This document shows positions 16,563 to 24,669 of a DNA stretch of 64,000 nucleotides, piece after piece (the stretch's first letter is position 1; each line of letters begins with the position of its first letter). The notes under the pieces were generated by a model, which was not told the origin of the DNA, ran no database searches, and saw only the letters and a program-made list of their open reading frames with translations. The stretch comes from Paenibacillus contaminans (lineage in GTDB: Bacteria > Bacillota > Bacilli > Paenibacillales > NBRC-103111): assembly GCF_003285015.1 (NCBI RefSeq), contig NZ_QMFB01000007.1:124001-188000 (forward strand), given 5' to 3'. A program made the position numbers and the translations under genes.

Positions 16563-16949
16563 ATGGAGCATTCGTCTTCACGATCGGGAGAGCAAGCGGC
16601 AGCGAACCATAACCTTCATACGATGACGGAAGCGCACGCCGAACATGAGCAGCGGTTTCTAAAAGGCGTTTACGCAAAGGCGGCTATCTTGGAAAAGGAG
16701 CTGGCGGAGCGGGAAAGGGTGGGGGAGTACGAGAAAAAACGCCGTCAATCCGCATGGGCATTTGCCGGCATGCTGTTGGGCTTGCTGATCCTTACCGTGC
16801 TCGTCCTTATCGCATCCGATTTCTCGATCGGCGCGGTATTCGGATTATCCGTCCTATGGATGAGCGCCGCCGCTATGCATGAGCATGCCCGGTTGAAGCC
16901 AGGCTCGAAATTGGGGCTGCTCGGCAAAATGTTTCGTCCGGCGCGATGA
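16563..16949 (+). CDS. Small membrane protein, putative anti-sigma (YxlC-like)
   Basis: A 128-residue protein with a charged N-terminal cytoplasmic part (about 1-62, rich in Glu/Lys/Arg and probably helical) and two membrane helices (about 65-85 and 87-105). It begins three bases after the sigma gene, with GGAGGG overlapping the sigma stop. YxlC in the B. subtilis sigY operon occupies the same slot and negatively controls SigY. Sequence likeness is loose at this length, so the anti-sigma role is inferred from position and topology. Confidence 0.6.
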   Translation: MEHSSSRSGEQAAANHNLHTMTEAHAEHEQRFLKGVYAKAAILEKELAERERVGEYEKKRRQSAWAFAGMLLGLLILTVLVLIASDFSIGAVFGLSVLWMSAAAMHEHARLKPGSKLGLLGKMFRPAR

Positions 16950-17003
16950 TCAGTTAAAGCTGCATATATGTAAGAAAATCAATGGGAAGGCGGTGTTCAA
17001 AAA

Positions 17004-17870
17004 ATGGAAATTGTTATTCAACAATTAACCAAATCGTTCGGCGCCAAAAAAGCGCTGGATGCCGTTAATTTGCATATTCGCGAAGGGATGTTCGGACTGC
17101 TGGGACCGAATGGCGCAGGCAAAACAAGCTTGATGCGCATCATGGCCACATTATTGCCTAAGAGTGCCGGACATGTCCAAATCTGCGGCGTTCCGATCGA
17201 GGAAAAGATGAAAATTCGCGGAATGGTCGGTTATTTGCCGCAAGATTTTTCCGTCTACCCGTCGTTTTCGGTTGCCGAAGCGATGGATTATCTCGCAATA
17301 TTGTCCGGGATGAGCGATCGCAAAGCGCGCATAGAGAAAATCGATTTTTTGCTGGATAAAGTCAACTTGACGCCGCAGCGTAAAACGAAAATCCGCGCGT
17401 TATCGGGCGGCATGAAACGAAGACTCGGCATCGCGCAAGCGATTCTTCACGATCCGCGCGTGTTGATCGTCGATGAGCCGACAGCGGGACTCGATCCCGA
17501 GGAACGGATCCGCTTCCGTAATTTGCTGCGCGATTTTTCGGAGGGAAGAATCGTTATTCTTTCGACGCACATAGTGGAGGATATCGAATTTACATGCGAA
17601 AGCCTGGCTGTGCTTAAACGCGGACAGCTGCTTTACGAGGGAAAGGTGAAAGGTTTGCTGGATCATGCCCAAGGCCGCGTATGGACGGTTACGATCGGAC
17701 GCAGCCAGCTTGACGAGGTGCGCGCCGTATATCCGATTCTATCGACCGTTTCGGAAGGCGAAGGAATTCGCATCCGCTTGCTCAGCGATGAACGGCCTTT
17801 CACGCACGCGCAACCAATCGAGCCTTCGATCGAGGATGCGTACATGAAGCTGATGGGGGGAGGCGCATGA
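17004..17870 (+). CDS. ABC-2 type transporter ATP-binding protein (YxlF-like)
   Basis: A 288-residue ATPase of the drug/lantibiotic-export class. Walker A GPNGAGKTS, Q-loop GYLPQDF, signature LSGGMKRRLGIAQ, Walker B VLIVDEPTAGLDPEE and the H-loop STHIVEDIE are all canonical. The C-terminal 70 residues form the usual accessory domain. It is fourth in position after the promoter and overlaps the permease gene by four bases (ATGA), implying coupled translation. In the SigY operon of Bacillus the equivalent gene is yxlF. Substrate unknown; export of a peptide or toxic compound is likely. Confidence 0.85.
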   Translation: MEIVIQQLTKSFGAKKALDAVNLHIREGMFGLLGPNGAGKTSLMRIMATLLPKSAGHVQICGVPIEEKMKIRGMVGYLPQDFSVYPSFSVAEAMDYLAILSGMSDRKARIEKIDFLLDKVNLTPQRKTKIRALSGGMKRRLGIAQAILHDPRVLIVDEPTAGLDPEERIRFRNLLRDFSEGRIVILSTHIVEDIEFTCESLAVLKRGQLLYEGKVKGLLDHAQGRVWTVTIGRSQLDEVRAVYPILSTVSEGEGIRIRLLSDERPFTHAQPIEPSIEDAYMKLMGGGA

Positions 17871-19045
17871 GGATGTTTTTCCCGCTCCTTCGCAAAGAAT
17901 TGAAATATCAGTTCACGAATGTAACCTATTATATATTTCTGGCAGTTATCATTATGTTTTACGTTACCCAGTTCGATCCGCCCCGTTCCATAACCGATTT
18001 GAAGCCGCGTTCCCCGGAGAGCTCGCAAAGCCAGCCTATCTATTACGGGCAAAAGCCGATTACCGATCCGTATGACGAAATGGTGGAGATAGCTTGGCAG
18101 CTTGAGCGCGACTATAACGCGGGCGAAGTGATGAAGAGCATTTTGTTTTTCAACAAATTCATTAAACTGGACGAGGGACAAAAAGCCGCGATCCGAAGCG
18201 TAAGCGAGGCCATGCTCCCGCAAGGTTTGCCCTCCCGAACGGCGATGGATGATACGCGGATCGAATTTGCCGTAACGTATGACGACTACTTGCGTCTGGT
18301 GCGCGATTTGGATAAGAAGCTTGGAGGCTCAACGGTATACGGCGATAAAATGCGGCCATCCATACTCCACAAGCCGATGACCTATGAAGAAGCGATGCAG
18401 GATTATCATGATGTGGTGGACAAGGATAAAGTGACGAACGCAGGGGGGAGGCTGTTCGCCGATTATATGGGGATTACGGCAGGGTTTTTCCCTGTATTCC
18501 TATCCGCCTTTATGCTCGCCAGGGATCGCCGCAGCAATATGCAGGAGCTTATTTACAGCAGGAAGTTCGCTTCGCTCAGCTATATACTGCCTAAATATAC
18601 GGCGTTATGCTTGGCGCTGCTGCTGGGGTATTTAGCGCTTGCCACGCATGCGACATTCGCTTTTTCCGGAATCGCGGCATCCGAAAATTTGCAAATCGAT
18701 TATTTGGCCTTTTATAAGCACGCTTTATTTTGGCTGCTTCCCACGATTATGACGACCGTCGCTTTAGGTATGCTGGTTTCCGTTATCGTGAGATATGCGA
18801 TCGTGGCGATTCCCGTGCAATTTGTTTTGTGGATGAGCTCGATGATGCCTCTGGAAGGCGAGTACGGCTTGTCGAAATATGTGATCCGGTACAACACGTT
18901 CGGAGGGCATGCGAACTATGCAAGGTGGAGCGACGAGATTATGACCAACCGGATCTTTTATTTTGCCGTATCGCTGGGAATCGTGGCGTTAGTCGCCTGG
19001 ATCTGGGACAGGAAGCGGGGGAATGCCGGTGCAGCGCTTAAGTAG
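17867..19045 (+). CDS. ABC-2 transporter permease subunit, large
   Basis: A 392-residue integral membrane protein. A first helix (about 17-36) is followed by a roughly 170-residue extracytoplasmic domain, then five or six helices (from about 200) ending in AVSLGIVALVAWIWDRKRG. This is the CcmB/ABC-2 layout with a big first loop. The start overlaps the ATPase stop (ATGA). It pairs with the ATPase and probably with the smaller membrane protein encoded next. No metal or peptidase motif was seen in the loop. Confidence 0.75.
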   Translation: MRMFFPLLRKELKYQFTNVTYYIFLAVIIMFYVTQFDPPRSITDLKPRSPESSQSQPIYYGQKPITDPYDEMVEIAWQLERDYNAGEVMKSILFFNKFIKLDEGQKAAIRSVSEAMLPQGLPSRTAMDDTRIEFAVTYDDYLRLVRDLDKKLGGSTVYGDKMRPSILHKPMTYEEAMQDYHDVVDKDKVTNAGGRLFADYMGITAGFFPVFLSAFMLARDRRSNMQELIYSRKFASLSYILPKYTALCLALLLGYLALATHATFAFSGIAASENLQIDYLAFYKHALFWLLPTIMTTVALGMLVSVIVRYAIVAIPVQFVLWMSSMMPLEGEYGLSKYVIRYNTFGGHANYARWSDEIMTNRIFYFAVSLGIVALVAWIWDRKRGNAGAALK

Positions 19046-19673
19046 CTCGTTCAACCGGACGTTCATGGTTGTTTACTATAACGCCAAAATAATCGGGTAT
19101 GTGTCTATACTCGTTGCGGTTGCATGCACCGCTGTCATCAGTACCGTGTTTAACCTCCGGTTTTCGACATATAGCGAGATCGCGCAAGTCGGGGAAATGT
19201 ATTTATCGCTGCTGGGGATTATTCTGCTTCCTCATCTTTCGATCGTCGAGGATACGGATTACATCCACGAAACGGTATATCCCAGACGTTTCCGTCATGT
19301 GTTATCGGTTTTATACCGCCTTCTGTTTACGGCTGCGCTGCTTTGGTTTTTGATCATGTCGGTCGTTATGCTGGCAAAGCTGCAGGGAAGCGAATTTCCT
19401 TGGCTGGAAATAACGGGCGGGGTTTGGATATCGGCGATGGGCTTGGGCGCTGCCGGGCTAACGGCGGCAACCTTCAGCAGGAACATTGCGGCCGCGTATA
19501 TAACGGGTTTCCTGTATTACGTGCTGGAATTGTTCACGAAGGGCAAATATACGGGAGATTTATACTTGTTCAGCCTGCTTCGCGGCCAATTCGAGCAAGG
19601 CAAGTGGGGGATGGCGGGTATTATCGCAGTCGTGCTGGCCGTTAATTTAGTTTATGTTTGGCGCAAAAGCTAG
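19023..19673 (+). CDS. Second ABC-2 membrane subunit, small
   Basis: A 216-residue protein with six predicted helices and little loop sequence (VSILVAVACTAVISTVF, EMYLSLLGIILLPHL, RLLFTAALLWFLIMSVVML, ISAMGLGAAGLTAATF, IAAAYITGFLYYVLEL, GMAGIIAVVLAVNLVYVW). It overlaps the preceding permease by 23 bases, so translation is coupled. With one ATPase gene and two different permeases the likely complex is a heterodimeric membrane part with an ATPase dimer. GTG 19029 is an alternative start. Confidence 0.7.
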   Translation: MPVQRLSSSFNRTFMVVYYNAKIIGYVSILVAVACTAVISTVFNLRFSTYSEIAQVGEMYLSLLGIILLPHLSIVEDTDYIHETVYPRRFRHVLSVLYRLLFTAALLWFLIMSVVMLAKLQGSEFPWLEITGGVWISAMGLGAAGLTAATFSRNIAAAYITGFLYYVLELFTKGKYTGDLYLFSLLRGQFEQGKWGMAGIIAVVLAVNLVYVWRKS

Positions 19674-19681
19674 GAAAGAAA

Positions 19682-19726
19682 AAAACGAATCGCGGCAAAA
19701 GTTTTTTGCAGCGATTCGTTTTTTGT
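19682..19726. terminator. Bidirectional terminator between convergent ABC operons
   Basis: AAAACGAATCGC pairs with GCGATTCGTTTT around a 17-base loop; A-rich on one side and T-rich on the other. It serves the sigma operon and the minus-strand exporter operon. Confidence 0.85.
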
Positions 19727-19743
19727 TGTATCCGTCATCGCGA

Positions 19744-20763
19744 TTATATGGAACGCTGCTTTTTCAAAGCCAAAATATTCAACAGCGCGAAAGCGGCCGA
19801 AAATCCGATCAGCACATAAATATCGAGTTGAATGTCGCCGAAGCTTTCCCCGCGAATCATAATACCGCGCATGGCATCGGCGCCGTAAAACAGCGGCATG
19901 ATGTAACTCAGCTTTTGCAGCCAGGGGTCCATCGATTCCAAATTGAACAACCCGGAGAAAAAAACTTGCGGAACGATTACGATCGGAATGAATTGAATGA
20001 TTTGGAACTCGCTGCTTGCAAAAGTCGATAAAAGCGTGCCGAGCGTAAGCGCCGTCAAGGTCAACAGCAAATTGACAAGCAGCACAAGCCAGATCGAGCC
20101 GGTCATATATAAACCGAGAACGCCGATCGAATACCACGCGATAAGCGCCGCTTGCAGCAGCGTAAACACGCCGAAGCCGAGCAAGTAGCCGGCAACGATT
20201 TCTTGGCGCCGAATGGGTGTGGCCAGCAAACGTTCCAGCGTTCCTGTCGTCCGTTCGCGCAGGAAGGCGACGCCTGCCAGCATGAAAACGAAAAAAAACG
20301 AGAAGAAACCGATCAGAACCGGGCCGAAGGAATCGAAGGATGACATGTCATCCTTGCCGTGTAAATACGAGATGCTCGGTTGTACCGCTGCCGTTTCGGC
20401 TTGAATGCTTTTCTGCAGCAAAAGCATGACCGCCTTGCTGATCGTCGGGTCGCTGCCCTCTAGACGGATCGATGGCTTCCCATTGTCGATCGAGATAACG
20501 GCATCCAGCTCGCCGTTCGCGAGCGCTTTTTCGGCTTGCTCCTTATCTGTGAACATCGTGACGTCGGCATCGGCATTCTCGAGCCGTTCCGTCAGCTGTT
20601 GCGGGAGGCTTACGGCCCCGATATCCGGCTTTATCGCTTGGCCGTTAAACACGAAGTTCAACAGCGTCATAATAAGCAGAGGCGCCAAAAAAATAAGCGC
20701 GAGCGTCCGTTTATCCCGAATGAACTGCTGAATAATGCGTAATGCGAGCGCGCGAACTCTCAT
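19744..20763 (-). CDS. ABC-2 type permease (YhaP/DrrB-like)
   Basis: A 339-residue ABC-2 permease. One N-terminal helix (LALIFLAPLLIMTLLNF) precedes a periplasm-side domain of about 140 residues, then five C-terminal helices including FLRERTTGTLERLLATPIRR, the conserved motif of this family before helix 2. The start is ATG at 20763, four bases inside the ATPase gene (ATGA overlap); upstream in-frame ATGs lie inside the ATPase. The pair forms an exporter, probably of drugs, lipids or ions. The terminator at 19682 ends the operon. Confidence 0.85.
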   Translation of the reverse strand: MRVRALALRIIQQFIRDKRTLALIFLAPLLIMTLLNFVFNGQAIKPDIGAVSLPQQLTERLENADADVTMFTDKEQAEKALANGELDAVISIDNGKPSIRLEGSDPTISKAVMLLLQKSIQAETAAVQPSISYLHGKDDMSSFDSFGPVLIGFFSFFFVFMLAGVAFLRERTTGTLERLLATPIRRQEIVAGYLLGFGVFTLLQAALIAWYSIGVLGLYMTGSIWLVLLVNLLLTLTALTLGTLLSTFASSEFQIIQFIPIVIVPQVFFSGLFNLESMDPWLQKLSYIMPLFYGADAMRGIMIRGESFGDIQLDIYVLIGFSAAFALLNILALKKQRSI

Positions 20764-21524
20764 GCCGGACCGCCTCCTCCGAGTACGATGAATGCATCCT
20801 CGATCGTAGCCGTACCGCTCTTGAGCTTCAAAGCCGCCGGCGAATCGACCGCCGTCAAATGACCGTCCCGGATCAAGCCGATCCGATCGCATTTGTCAGC
20901 TTCATCCATGACGTGGGTCGTTAAAATAATTGTCGTGCCGCGATCCCGCATCGCAAGAAGCTCCTTCCAAATCGATTGGCGCAGCACCGGGTCGATCCCG
21001 ACCGTCGGCTCATCCAGCACTAGCAGCTCGGGCTCGTGAAGCAAGGAAATAGCGAGAGAGAGCCGCCGTTTCATACCGCCGGAATAAGCGGCAACCGGCT
21101 TATCCAAATGATCGAGCAGGTCGACGATCGCCATGGAAGCTTCGATTCGCCGATTTCGATCGGATCCGGAAAGTCCGTACAAGGATGCAAAAAACTGCAG
21201 GTTTTGCTTGGCGGTCAGCTCATTGTATAACGCGTCGGATTGAGCCATGTAACCGAAACGCTGGAGCATGGCTAGCTTCGGCATCTGTTCGCCCAGCAAG
21301 CGGACGCTGCCTCCGTCGGCCCGATCTATCCCGGTTATAAGCTTGATAAGCGTCGTTTTGCCGGAGCCGGAAGGGCCGAGCAATCCGAATAATTCGCCAT
21401 GCTCCACATTCAGCGTGATGTCTTTAAGCACAGTTCGGTTTCCGAATGCCCGCGTGACGCTTTGAAGCTCGACCGCCGGAGAATGCAAGGGCGGAGAGGG
21501 GGATTGCGTATGGGAAGTGAACAT
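20760..21524 (-). CDS. ABC-2 type transporter ATP-binding protein
   Basis: A 254-residue ATPase with canonical Walker A (GPSGSGKTT), Q-loop (GYMAQSDAL), signature (YSGGMKRRLSLAI), Walker B (LLVLDEPTVGIDP) and H-loop (TTHVMDEAD). GGAGC lies nine bases before the ATG. It is the first gene of a two-gene exporter operon. A sigma-A promoter (21578-21607) and a TetR-like dyad (21551-21564) lie directly upstream; the cognate regulator is not in this window. Confidence 0.9.
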   Translation of the reverse strand: MFTSHTQSPSPPLHSPAVELQSVTRAFGNRTVLKDITLNVEHGELFGLLGPSGSGKTTLIKLITGIDRADGGSVRLLGEQMPKLAMLQRFGYMAQSDALYNELTAKQNLQFFASLYGLSGSDRNRRIEASMAIVDLLDHLDKPVAAYSGGMKRRLSLAISLLHEPELLVLDEPTVGIDPVLRQSIWKELLAMRDRGTTIILTTHVMDEADKCDRIGLIRDGHLTAVDSPAALKLKSGTATIEDAFIVLGGGGPA

Positions 21525-21550
21525 GATTGCACGCTCCTTCGGTATAAAAA

Positions 21551-21564
21551 TGAGTGATTACTCA
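21551..21564. promoter_or_regulatory. TetR-like operator
   Basis: TGAGTGATTACTCA: two arms TGAGT/ACTCA around a four-base centre, placed just downstream of the exporter promoter. Dyads of this shape are typical of TetR-family repressors of export genes. The regulator itself is not seen. Confidence 0.6.
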
Positions 21565-21577
21565 CAACTATAAATCG

Positions 21578-21607
21578 ATTATACTGATCGATCGTTACGC
21601 TTGTAAA
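21578..21607 (-). promoter_or_regulatory. Sigma-A promoter of the exporter operon
   Basis: Read on the minus strand: TTTACA, 18 bases, TATAAT. The -10 is perfect. The start point would fall about 10 bases before the TetR-like dyad. Confidence 0.75.
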
Positions 21608-21658
21608 GCGAACAACGAAATAGAAAGGGGAACATAATATACTTTATTATAAATATAA

Positions 21659-21708
21659 GGAATTTATATGTTTCACGTATCAAGTGCTTATATTCAACGG
21701 TAAACGCG
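21659..21708. repeat. Dispersed intergenic repeat, copy B (5' part)
   Basis: GGAATTTATATGTTTCAC, a variable stretch, then CGGTAAACGCG, as in copy A. The terminal AGGACGGCG block is missing, so this is a truncated copy. Confidence 0.55.
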
Positions 21709-21820
21709 ACGACGAAAGCTTGACATGAACGATCACAAAGCCTAATGTTTGAGATGCGTACATACAAAGATCAGATCAGGATTCCGGGATTCAACAAATC
21801 ATGCTGTGGAGGCTGAGAAA

Positions 21821-22366
21821 ATGGACATTTTTAATATTGCCGTTCGAACGATTCAAGGAGAAACGGTCAGCTTGGAGTCCTATAAAGGGAAGGTTCTGCT
21901 TATCGTCAACACGGCGAGCAAGTGCGGATACACGCCGCAATACGAGGCGCTGCAAGGGCTTTATGAGAAATATAAGGAAAAAGGGTTGGTTGTTCTGGGT
22001 TTTCCGTGCAACCAATTCGGTGGCCAGGAGCCCGGAACGAATGATGAGGTGGACGCTTTCTGTAAGGTCAACTACGGCGTAAGCTTCCCTTTATTCGAGA
22101 AAGTGGAAGTGAAGGGGGACGGCAAGCATCCGTTATTCGCCTTCTTGACGGAAGAGGCGCCGTTCGAAGGCTTCGACCAGAACGATCCGGGCGGCCGGCG
22201 TTTTCAAGCGATGTTCGAGGAGCATATGCCGGAGCAGCTGCAAAATAACGAGATCAAGTGGAACTTCACGAAATTTCTCGTCAGCCGGGACGGGAATTCG
22301 GTAGGGCGGTATGAGCCGATCGTATCCCCGAGCGCCATGGAAGCCGATATCGAAGCTTTGCTATAG
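21821..22366 (+). CDS. Glutathione peroxidase family protein
   Basis: A 181-residue peroxidase of the GPx fold, the length and type of Bacillus BsaA. It reduces peroxides, in such bacteria probably with thioredoxin or bacillithiol rather than glutathione. The peroxidatic Cys35 is in NTASKCGYTPQY; the partner motifs are GFPCNQFGGQEPG (Cys and Gln) and KWNFTKFL (Trp and Asn). ATG 21821 was chosen because GTGGAGG lies upstream and the fold begins there; 24 further in-frame residues are unlikely. It stands alone. Confidence 0.9.
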   Translation: MDIFNIAVRTIQGETVSLESYKGKVLLIVNTASKCGYTPQYEALQGLYEKYKEKGLVVLGFPCNQFGGQEPGTNDEVDAFCKVNYGVSFPLFEKVEVKGDGKHPLFAFLTEEAPFEGFDQNDPGGRRFQAMFEEHMPEQLQNNEIKWNFTKFLVSRDGNSVGRYEPIVSPSAMEADIEALL

Positions 22367-22375
22367 CATAAACGG

Positions 22376-22406
22376 AGGGGTTGCCCGATAGAGGGCAGCC
22401 CTTTTA
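22376..22406 (+). terminator. Terminator after glutathione peroxidase gene
   Basis: GGGTTGCCC (22378-22386) pairs with GGGCAGCCC (22393-22401), followed by TTTT. Confidence 0.85.
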
Positions 22407-22436
22407 TTTGTTTAGCAGAAAGTATCATGGAAGCAG

Positions 22437-22527
22437 CTCTATTCCTCGGTAAAAGCGCCAGTCCCAGCTTATGCTTACGAAGTCGCTTTCTTCGAAAGCG
22501 TTTAGGACGGCGATGCCGTATATCCTT
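22437..22527. repeat. Dispersed intergenic repeat, copy C
   Basis: CGGTAAAAGCG, an extra segment TTACGAAGTCGCTTTCTTCG that forms its own small hairpin, then AGGACGGCGATGCCG...TATCCTT (22504-22527). The last block differs from copy A at two of 24 positions. Confidence 0.6.
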
Positions 22528-22551
22528 ATGTCCGCCGCCGGCGAAGCTGCA

Positions 22552-24480
22552 TCAGGAAATCGAACGGATCGGCAAATCTTCCGGACGCATCGCTTGCAGC
22601 TGCTTTTCGTAGAGCTCGCGGTATAGTCCTTCCTGCAGCAGCAGCTGTTCATGCGTTCCCCACTCGACGATGCGGCCGTTGTCCATGACCAGAATCAAAT
22701 CGGCCCGAACGACGGTGGCAAGACGATGGGCGATAACGAAAGTGGTGCGGTTCTGCATCAGATTGTCGAGCGCCTCGGTGACGATCGCTTCGGACTCCGC
22801 GTCAAGCGCCGATGTCGCTTCGTCCAAAATGAGAATTTTCGGATCTTTAAGCAGCGCGCGGGCGATAGCCAGACGCTGCTTTTGTCCGCCCGAAAGGCGC
22901 AGGCCGCGCTCGCCGAGCACGGTTTCGTAGCCTTTTTCCCACTTGACGATAAAGTCGTGCGCGTTCGCCGCAATGGCCGCTCGGACGACTTCTTCCATCG
23001 TTGCTTCGGGACGCCCGTAAACGATATTGTCGAAGACGGTGCCGGAGAACAAAATATTGTCCTGCAGCACGACGGCGATTTGTTTGCGGAGCTCGTGAAT
23101 GTCGTATTCTTGAATATTTTTGCCGTCCAAATACAAGGTGCCGCGGTCGGCGTCATAAAAGCGGGGGATGAAATTGATCAGCGTCGATTTGCCCGACCCG
23201 CTTGGGCCCACCAGAGCGACAACCTGGCCGGGTTTGGCGTGAAAGCTGATGTTTTTGAGCGCTCTGCGTTTCTCGACGACCGTCGGCAGCGGCGGGGATT
23301 TCGTTTTGGGAGGCAGCCAGTAGAATGCTTTCGGCGGCTTTTGCCGTTCGACAAGGTCGGGATCGTAACCGATATTATCATTGCGCGGGACGGGCAGCTC
23401 GGTTTCGTAGCTGAAGGAAACGTTTTTGAACCGGATGTCGCCCCCGCACGCGTTCAGCGGCAGCGGATTGTCCGCGTTTTTGACCTCAGGAGCCGTGTCG
23501 AGCAGCTCGAAAATGCGTTCGATGTTCGTCAGCGCATTTTGGATCGTTACATTCACGTCGGCGAAGCGCTGAATAGGGCCGTACAGCTGCCCCAAATAAG
23601 CGTGAAAAGCGACAAGGGCGCCAATCGTCAGGTGACCGTTCAGCACGAGCGTACCGCCGATTGCCCAAGTGATAAGCGTGCCGGAATACCCGACGAACTC
23701 GCTGATCCGGCCGAGCGTATTCGATAAAAGCTGCGCCGCCAGCGAATGATGAATGTGACGCTTGGCTTGTTTGTCGAACCGATCCAGCTCCGACTTCTCC
23801 CCGTTGAACGACTGCACGATTTTCATGGCGGATATACGTTCGACCAGAACGCCGGATATGCGCTCCATTTGCCGCTGGACGGCTCGGGATGCATAGCGGA
23901 TTCGGATGTTCAGATTCGTGAAGGTCAAATAATAGATCGGCAAAATCCAAAGCGACAGCAGAGCGAGCTTCCAGTTCAACGAAAACATGAAGACAGCCGC
24001 GAACACGATCATCATCATATCGAAAACGATGTTGATCACGGTCGTGCCTACAAGGTTTTGGGCGCCGTTCACGTCATTGATCACCCTGGATAAAATTCCG
24101 CCTACCTGCTGATTATCGTAAAACCGCTGCGACAGCTTCTGGATGTGCTCATACAATTGCCTCCGAATACCGGCCACCATCCGGCTTCCCAAACGGGCGG
24201 TAAGATGATTCCGGATGAAGGTGACGACGACGCTCATTGCGTATATGGAGCCGAAAATGACAAGGACTCGCTTCAAAGTCCAACCGGAACCGTTTTGCCC
24301 GAGCACGTCGTCGATCAGAATCTTCGTCAGCCAGGGAGTAGCCAGAGGGACGACGAACTGCAGCAAACCAAGCCCGATAACGGCGAATAAATAATGGCGA
24401 TAGGGCTTTACAAACTGCAGGTAGCGCCTGATGAGCTTTTTTCTCTTCATCCCATCCTCCGGACTTTCTTGCTTGGTCAT
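22552..24480 (-). CDS. ABC exporter (fused membrane and ATPase domains, MsbA/BmrA type)
   Basis: A 642-residue type IV exporter: six-helix membrane domain (about 20-320) and ATPase domain (350-642). Motifs are GPSGSGKST (around 425-432), LSGGQKQRLAIARAL, ILILDEATSALDAES and IAHRLATV. The protein is longer than the usual 570-600 residues because about 48 residues (359-406, rich in Pro and Lys) are inserted at the start of the ATPase domain, between the A-loop tyrosine strand (SFSYE) and ALKNISF. The start ATG 24480 has GGAGGAG five bases upstream. It may work as a homodimer; substrate unknown. Divergent from the alpha-mannosidase gene. Confidence 0.9.
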   Translation of the reverse strand: MTKQESPEDGMKRKKLIRRYLQFVKPYRHYLFAVIGLGLLQFVVPLATPWLTKILIDDVLGQNGSGWTLKRVLVIFGSIYAMSVVVTFIRNHLTARLGSRMVAGIRRQLYEHIQKLSQRFYDNQQVGGILSRVINDVNGAQNLVGTTVINIVFDMMMIVFAAVFMFSLNWKLALLSLWILPIYYLTFTNLNIRIRYASRAVQRQMERISGVLVERISAMKIVQSFNGEKSELDRFDKQAKRHIHHSLAAQLLSNTLGRISEFVGYSGTLITWAIGGTLVLNGHLTIGALVAFHAYLGQLYGPIQRFADVNVTIQNALTNIERIFELLDTAPEVKNADNPLPLNACGGDIRFKNVSFSYETELPVPRNDNIGYDPDLVERQKPPKAFYWLPPKTKSPPLPTVVEKRRALKNISFHAKPGQVVALVGPSGSGKSTLINFIPRFYDADRGTLYLDGKNIQEYDIHELRKQIAVVLQDNILFSGTVFDNIVYGRPEATMEEVVRAAIAANAHDFIVKWEKGYETVLGERGLRLSGGQKQRLAIARALLKDPKILILDEATSALDAESEAIVTEALDNLMQNRTTFVIAHRLATVVRADLILVMDNGRIVEWGTHEQLLLQEGLYRELYEKQLQAMRPEDLPIRSIS

Positions 24481-24539
24481 GAAATCTCCTCCCCGCATAT
24501 GCAAGCTCCGAAAAAACATCTTTACAAAAACTTCAGTTA

Positions 24540-24554
24540 TCTTTATGATTAAAT
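24540..24554. promoter_or_regulatory. Candidate ROK operator, site 2 (alpha-mannosidase)
   Basis: TCTTTATGATTAAAT, 12 of 15 matches to ACTTAATGATTAAGT and 10 of 11 in the core. It lies 116 bases before the alpha-mannosidase start, in the divergent region with the ABC exporter. The weakest of the six sites. Confidence 0.45.
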
Positions 24555-24669
24555 TAACTTAAAATGGAACACGAAGCAAGTTCTTCTTTTACAGGACTTG
24601 TTAATCCGCACGCTGGACGCAGAACCTGCCCTCGGCAGATGCTTCGGGAGTGCTAACTAGGAGGGGCAT

